Positions 8,982-12,500 of a DNA stretch of 12,500 nt are shown in pieces. The stretch spans positions 1 to 12,500 of the forward strand of contig MCFG01000014.1 of the NCBI GenBank assembly GCA_002104895.1. The letters are read 5' to 3'. The stretch comes from Anaeromyces robustus (taxonomy: Eukaryota; Neocallimastigomycota; Neocallimastigomycetes; Neocallimastigales; Neocallimastigaceae). Below the pieces are notes generated by a model that saw only the letters and a list, made by a program, of their open reading frames with translations, made no database searches and was not told the origin of the DNA. The first letter of the stretch is position 1, and every line of letters begins with the position of its first letter. A program made the translations under genes and the position numbers.

Positions 8982-9859
8982 TTTTTTTTTAAAAAAAAAA
9001 AACAAAATAATATTAATATTTATCAATTAAGGAAAGAAAGTATTAAAAAAAAAAGATAACATGAAAATCGGAAAATCTAGAAGATTATTAATAAATCAAA
9101 TACTATATATATAATATATAATAATCATAAATAAAAGATTAATAATAATTGTAACTGGATCTAGAAAAAAGAAAGAGAAAAATTGAAAGTTAATTTCACT
9201 TAAAATAATTCAAGATTATTTTTATTTTTAAATATAGTGTAATAAAATAAAAAAATATAACAAAGTAAAAAATAAAAATATAAAAAAAAAGTTTTTTTTT
9301 ATTCATGAAATATTTTTTTTCCTTTATTTTATAAATCGTATCTTCTTATATCTTATTTGAAAAAAGTTTAAGAAAAGAATTATAACTTTTTTAATTATAA
9401 TATTAATAATAATAATTTTTTACTCCTAAGAAGTTTTTTGATAGATTAAACGAGTTTTTTTTTTTTTTTTAATTTAAGGCATCAAAAGTTAATTTAAATT
9501 TATTATAAATAAAATATTTTTAATTTAATTATAATATATAATTATAATATATATTATTAATATATTATTAATATATTATTTATTTTATTTTATTTTTTAA
9601 ATTTTTTTTATTAAACAAAAATAATAAAAAAAAGGCTTCGATTGAAATTATCATAAAAGGAAATTTTTAATATAATTATGATGTAAAAGGTGTTTCATGT
9701 GAGTTTAATAAAACTGCAACTAAAAATAATTAAAATGACACATAAAATAATAAAATAATAAATAATTAGGAATATGTAAACAATTAATAATAAAAAAATA
9801 ATAATAATAAAAATATAAAAAACTTAATATAAATATAAATATAAAAGAAAAATATTAAA

Positions 9860-9914
9860 AAATAAAATAAAAATAAAATAAAATAAAATAAAATAAAATA
9901 AAATAAAATAAAAT
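9860..9914. repeat. (AAAAT)n microsatellite
   Basis: About ten or more AAAAT units run from about 9860 to 9914, with a few AAAAAT variants at the left side. They are followed by a TTAAAATATTAA-rich patch. Confidence 0.85.
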
Positions 9915-10688
9915 ATTAATTAAAATATTAATATTTAAAATAATATATTTTATATATATTTTATTTCTTTTCATTCTTTTCATTGATATAAATTGAATAA
10001 ATAAATTATTATTACTAATAATTATTATACATTTTTTAAATATTCATATGAAATATATATATGTTATTTATTGAGTTTTTTTTTCTTTTTTTCTTTTTTA
10101 TTTCATTATTTATTGTTTAGTTTTTTAAAATTAACCTCGATTATAAAAATTATTTACTAAATTAATAATAAGTTTTTTTTTATTGAAGCTTTTCCTTTTT
10201 TTCAGATTTCTAAATTTTTATTAAAAAAAAAAAAAAAGCTTTTATAGAATGGGTGACACTTTATTAATTAATTTTCAATTATTCTATTCAAGATTATAAA
10301 TGAAAAAGATTAATATATTACAATATATTTATAATATATATAGATTAATTTAATTTTATTTTTATTACATTTCATGGATTATCCATTTTGATATAAAAAA
10401 AATAATAAAAGTAATTCTGTATTTTTAATAATTGAAAAAAAAGTGAGATTAATAAGCTTTTATGCTTTATATTTTTTACTTTAATTAAACTTTAAAAAAA
10501 ATATAAAATGAATATTATATATTATTTAATATAAACTAATATAAAATAATATATGTTATGTTACTACTTATTTATAATTTATTATTTAATAAATAATTCA
10601 TGAGATGTTTTGAATTTTTCTGTATTTTTAATAATTAAAAAAAAATATAAAATGAGTAATAGATAGATACTTTTATGTTTAGTTATAT

Positions 10689-10796
10689 ATTTTAGAAATT
10701 TTAGAAATTTTAGAAATAGATATAATAATAATAACTATTTATTTATATTTATTTATATTTATTTATATTTATTTATTTATATTTATTTATTTATTT
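10689..10796. repeat. Composite simple repeat: 9-bp TTTTAGAAA units, then 10-bp and 4-bp ATTT-type units
   Basis: Three 9-bp units of ATTTTAGAA lie at about 10689-10715. From about 10741 the decamer ATTTATATTT is repeated exactly three times (10741-10770), then changes into ATTT tetramers up to about 10796. Confidence 0.8.
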
Positions 10797-10908
10797 GTAT
10801 GTTACTTCTTTTCACTTTTTTTATTTTTATAAATATTATAAATATTGAAAATCAATAAAAATAAAAAAAGTGTGACTAATAATTATTAACAACAACAATA
10901 TCAATATC

Positions 10909-10910
<2 letters not shown>

Positions 10911-10949
<39 letters not shown>
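10911..10949. repeat. (AAT)n microsatellite
   Basis: Uninterrupted AAT units preceded by AAC and ATATCA variant units (about 10889-10910). Confidence 0.88.
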
Positions 10950-10953
<4 letters not shown>

Positions 10954-11086
10954 ATTTTAAATAAATGTTTATTAATATGTATTAAAATGCTTCCATAATT
11001 TTTCATTATTTTCATTTATACTTAAACAATATAAATAAATTAAAAAAAAAAAAAAGCAATAAAAGTATATTTTTTTTTAAAAATAA

Positions 11087-11094
<8 letters not shown>

Positions 11095-11130
<36 letters not shown>
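11095..11130. repeat. (AAT)n microsatellite
   Basis: About 11 to 12 uninterrupted AAT units after an A-rich patch. The same motif, in the same orientation, is found at 10911-10949 and in intron 10 of the TPS2-like gene. Confidence 0.88.
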
Positions 11131-11131
<1 letters not shown>

Positions 11132-11388
11132 CTATTTTTATTTAAAATATTGTTAAACATATATTTATATAGAAATATCCATTTAAATCTTCATATTTTA
11201 ATTTTTTTTTTATAAAAAATTTTATATTTTATTTTTTGAAAATGCAATTATTTATAAGTATTTATGGGTATTATTTTATATTATTTATCATTAGTTAAGT
11301 AAGAATGATTTTTTTTATATTTAATAATTTATATTTTTTTACTTTTATACATAAATAATTAAACAAATAAAAAAAAATTTTTTCTTTG

Positions 11389-11403
11389 ACATGACTGTCA
11401 TGT
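11389..11403. repeat. 15-bp palindrome ACATGAC-T-GTCATGT
   Basis: Two perfect 7-bp arms flank a single T. The GC content is far above the local average, which makes a chance origin less likely than for AT-only palindromes. It could be a binding site for a dimeric protein; nothing identifies one. Confidence 0.7.
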
Positions 11404-12291
11404 TATATAATTTTAAAGTACTTTTAATTTTTAATTAAGTATTTCAATAAATACTTCAAAATTGTTATTAATAATACAATTTTTTTTTTACAGACATTAT
11501 TTAGAAATATGATTTTTACTTATATTTATATTATTTAAATGCTTAAAATGAAATGAATTTGTTAATTATAAAATATTAAAAAGAATTTTAATATTTTATA
11601 ATTAATATTTATCGAAAAATATATTTTATATATATCTGAAGAATCATTTAAATAAAAAAAAAGTTTTCTTTAAATTGTGTTTAATTTCTTTTTTTTGATT
11701 AATAAAAAAAAAAAAAAACTTTTACTCTTCAAATAAACTATATAATAAAAATGTAAATAAAATAAAATATATAACATAATATATTATAATACTAGGAATT
11801 TATTTAAAAAAATAGAACCAATATCATAATTATAATATATTTCTTATGATCCTTTAAATCATGTTATTAATTTTAAATTAAATATAAATATATATATATT
11901 TTTTTGATTTTTCATTATTAAAATCATCAAAAAACTAATTCTAAAAGAATGTTTTAAATCTTTTATTCTTATATATATATTGAAAAAAAAAAAAAAAATT
12001 TTTTTTTAATGCATCATTTATATTAATAAATATATTATAATATTAAATTTCAATTAATTTTATTATAAAATATGTATAATTATTTACATATTTAATATAT
12101 ATAATAATTTATATATAATTGAAAGAAAAAATAAAAAATAATTATAATACTAATAAAAAAAAATAAAATAAAAAAGGAGAGTATTATTCAATTATAAATT
12201 AAATATATATAATTAATCATATAAAAATAAAATAATAAAAGTATATATGATATAAAATATATTATTTTTAAAATCCTTTTATATATAAATA

Positions 12292-12405
12292 TTATTGTAA
12301 GAAGTTAATAGCTAAAACAACAATAATAATGATAATATTGTAGACTTTAATTAGTATTAAGCTACTTGAAAAGAAAGGAAAAGATAATATATAATAGTAA
12401 TTTTA
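12292..12405 (-). CDS. Possible terminal exon of an unidentified minus-strand gene with a hydrophobic C-terminus (partial)
   Basis: A minus-strand frame ends with TAA at 12294-12292 and is open upstream to about 12405. The supported part encodes SSSLILIKVYN followed by IIIIIVVLAINFLQ. Its codons include AGC, GTC, TAC, ATC, AAC and TTC, an unusual number of C-ending codons for this AT-rich DNA. A pyrimidine-rich tract ending in CAAGTAG (about 12385-12361) could be a splice acceptor that puts the exon start near 12360. The hydrophobic tail resembles a C-terminal membrane anchor or a GPI-attachment signal. No homologous family is recognised and the rest of the gene would be beyond the right edge. 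A chance frame cannot be excluded. Confidence 0.25.
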
Positions 12406-12439
12406 TAATAATAATCCCAAAAAATTCATTCACTTTAAT

Positions 12440-12476
12440 AAAATCATATCAAGATATATTATATTGATATGATTTT
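12440..12476. repeat. Perfect 13-bp inverted repeat with 11-nt loop
   Basis: AAAATCATATCAA (12440-12452) and TTGATATGATTTT (12464-12476) are exact reverse complements around GATATATTATA. It lies between the possible terminal exon at 12292-12405 and a (TTTA)n run at the right edge, so it could be within an intron of that gene. Confidence 0.88.
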
Positions 12477-12500
12477 TATTTATTTTATTTATTTATTTAT

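Larger units (their letters stand above)
8982..12291. other. Gene-free AT-rich region with microsatellites
   Basis: No supported gene on either strand. GC is locally higher at about 9625-9720 and 10240-10260, but all frames there are short and closed. The region holds several microsatellites, short palindromes and a diverged pair of 19-bp words, described separately where clear. Confidence 0.55.

Noticed and set aside
9625-9720. Slightly GC-richer patch as a gene or tRNA
   Set aside because: All six frames close within a few codons, and there is no GTTCGA-type T-arm or cloverleaf pairing.
1-12500. Dictyostelium as the source organism
   Set aside because: Base composition and the NDNNN tail would fit, but ten introns in one gene and about 6 kb of gene-free DNA are unlike Dictyostelium. 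It is kept only as the second choice.
1-12500. CRISPR array, bacterial operon or prophage
   Set aside because: The spliced gene structure is eukaryotic, and the repeats are simple microsatellites without spacer organisation.

Overview
The window is extremely AT-rich eukaryotic nuclear DNA. It is full of long poly(T)/poly(A) runs, ATT/AAT microsatellites and other simple repeats, and it holds one protein gene that I can reconstruct completely. The gene has 11 exons and 10 AT-rich introns (GTAA donors; TAG acceptors except one CAG), with A/T-ending codons and almost GC-free flanks. This fits best an anaerobic gut fungus (Neocallimastigomycota: Neocallimastix, Piromyces or Anaeromyces type). Dictyostelium has similar base composition, but its genes usually carry few introns and lie close together. 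The organism is therefore an inference, not a proof.

Layout. Positions 1-1826 are gene-free: homopolymers, an (ATT)n tract, and an array of 8-bp GATTTTTT units in two blocks, the nearer about 50 bp past the stop codon of the gene. Positions 1827-6301 (minus strand) hold the gene, which encodes an 805-residue trehalose-6-phosphate synthase/phosphatase family protein of the Tps2 type. It has an N-terminal GT20 synthase-like domain and a C-terminal HAD-type trehalose-6-phosphate phosphatase domain. Every exon junction was checked for reading frame: the exon lengths sum to 2418 nt, and the joined protein has no internal stop and no missing family motif. Positions 6302 to about 12290 are about 6 kb without any gene I can support. 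They contain a 52-nt poly(T), a 35-bp tandem repeat, perfect inverted repeats and microsatellites. At the right end (12292-12405, minus strand) a short open frame with many C-ending codons and a very hydrophobic C-terminus may be the last exon of another minus-strand gene that lies mostly outside the window.

Function. Trehalose is made from UDP-glucose and glucose-6-phosphate via trehalose-6-phosphate, which is then dephosphorylated. The phosphatase half keeps all its HAD catalytic motifs (DYDGTLT, SGRD, the Lys motif, GDDRTDED). The synthase half has lost or changed several residues that are invariant in active synthases. The simplest reading is an active trehalose-6-phosphate phosphatase whose synthase-like domain is structural or regulatory, as in yeast Tps2. 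No new multi-gene system is visible; the remaining interest is in gene structure, repeats and inverted repeats.
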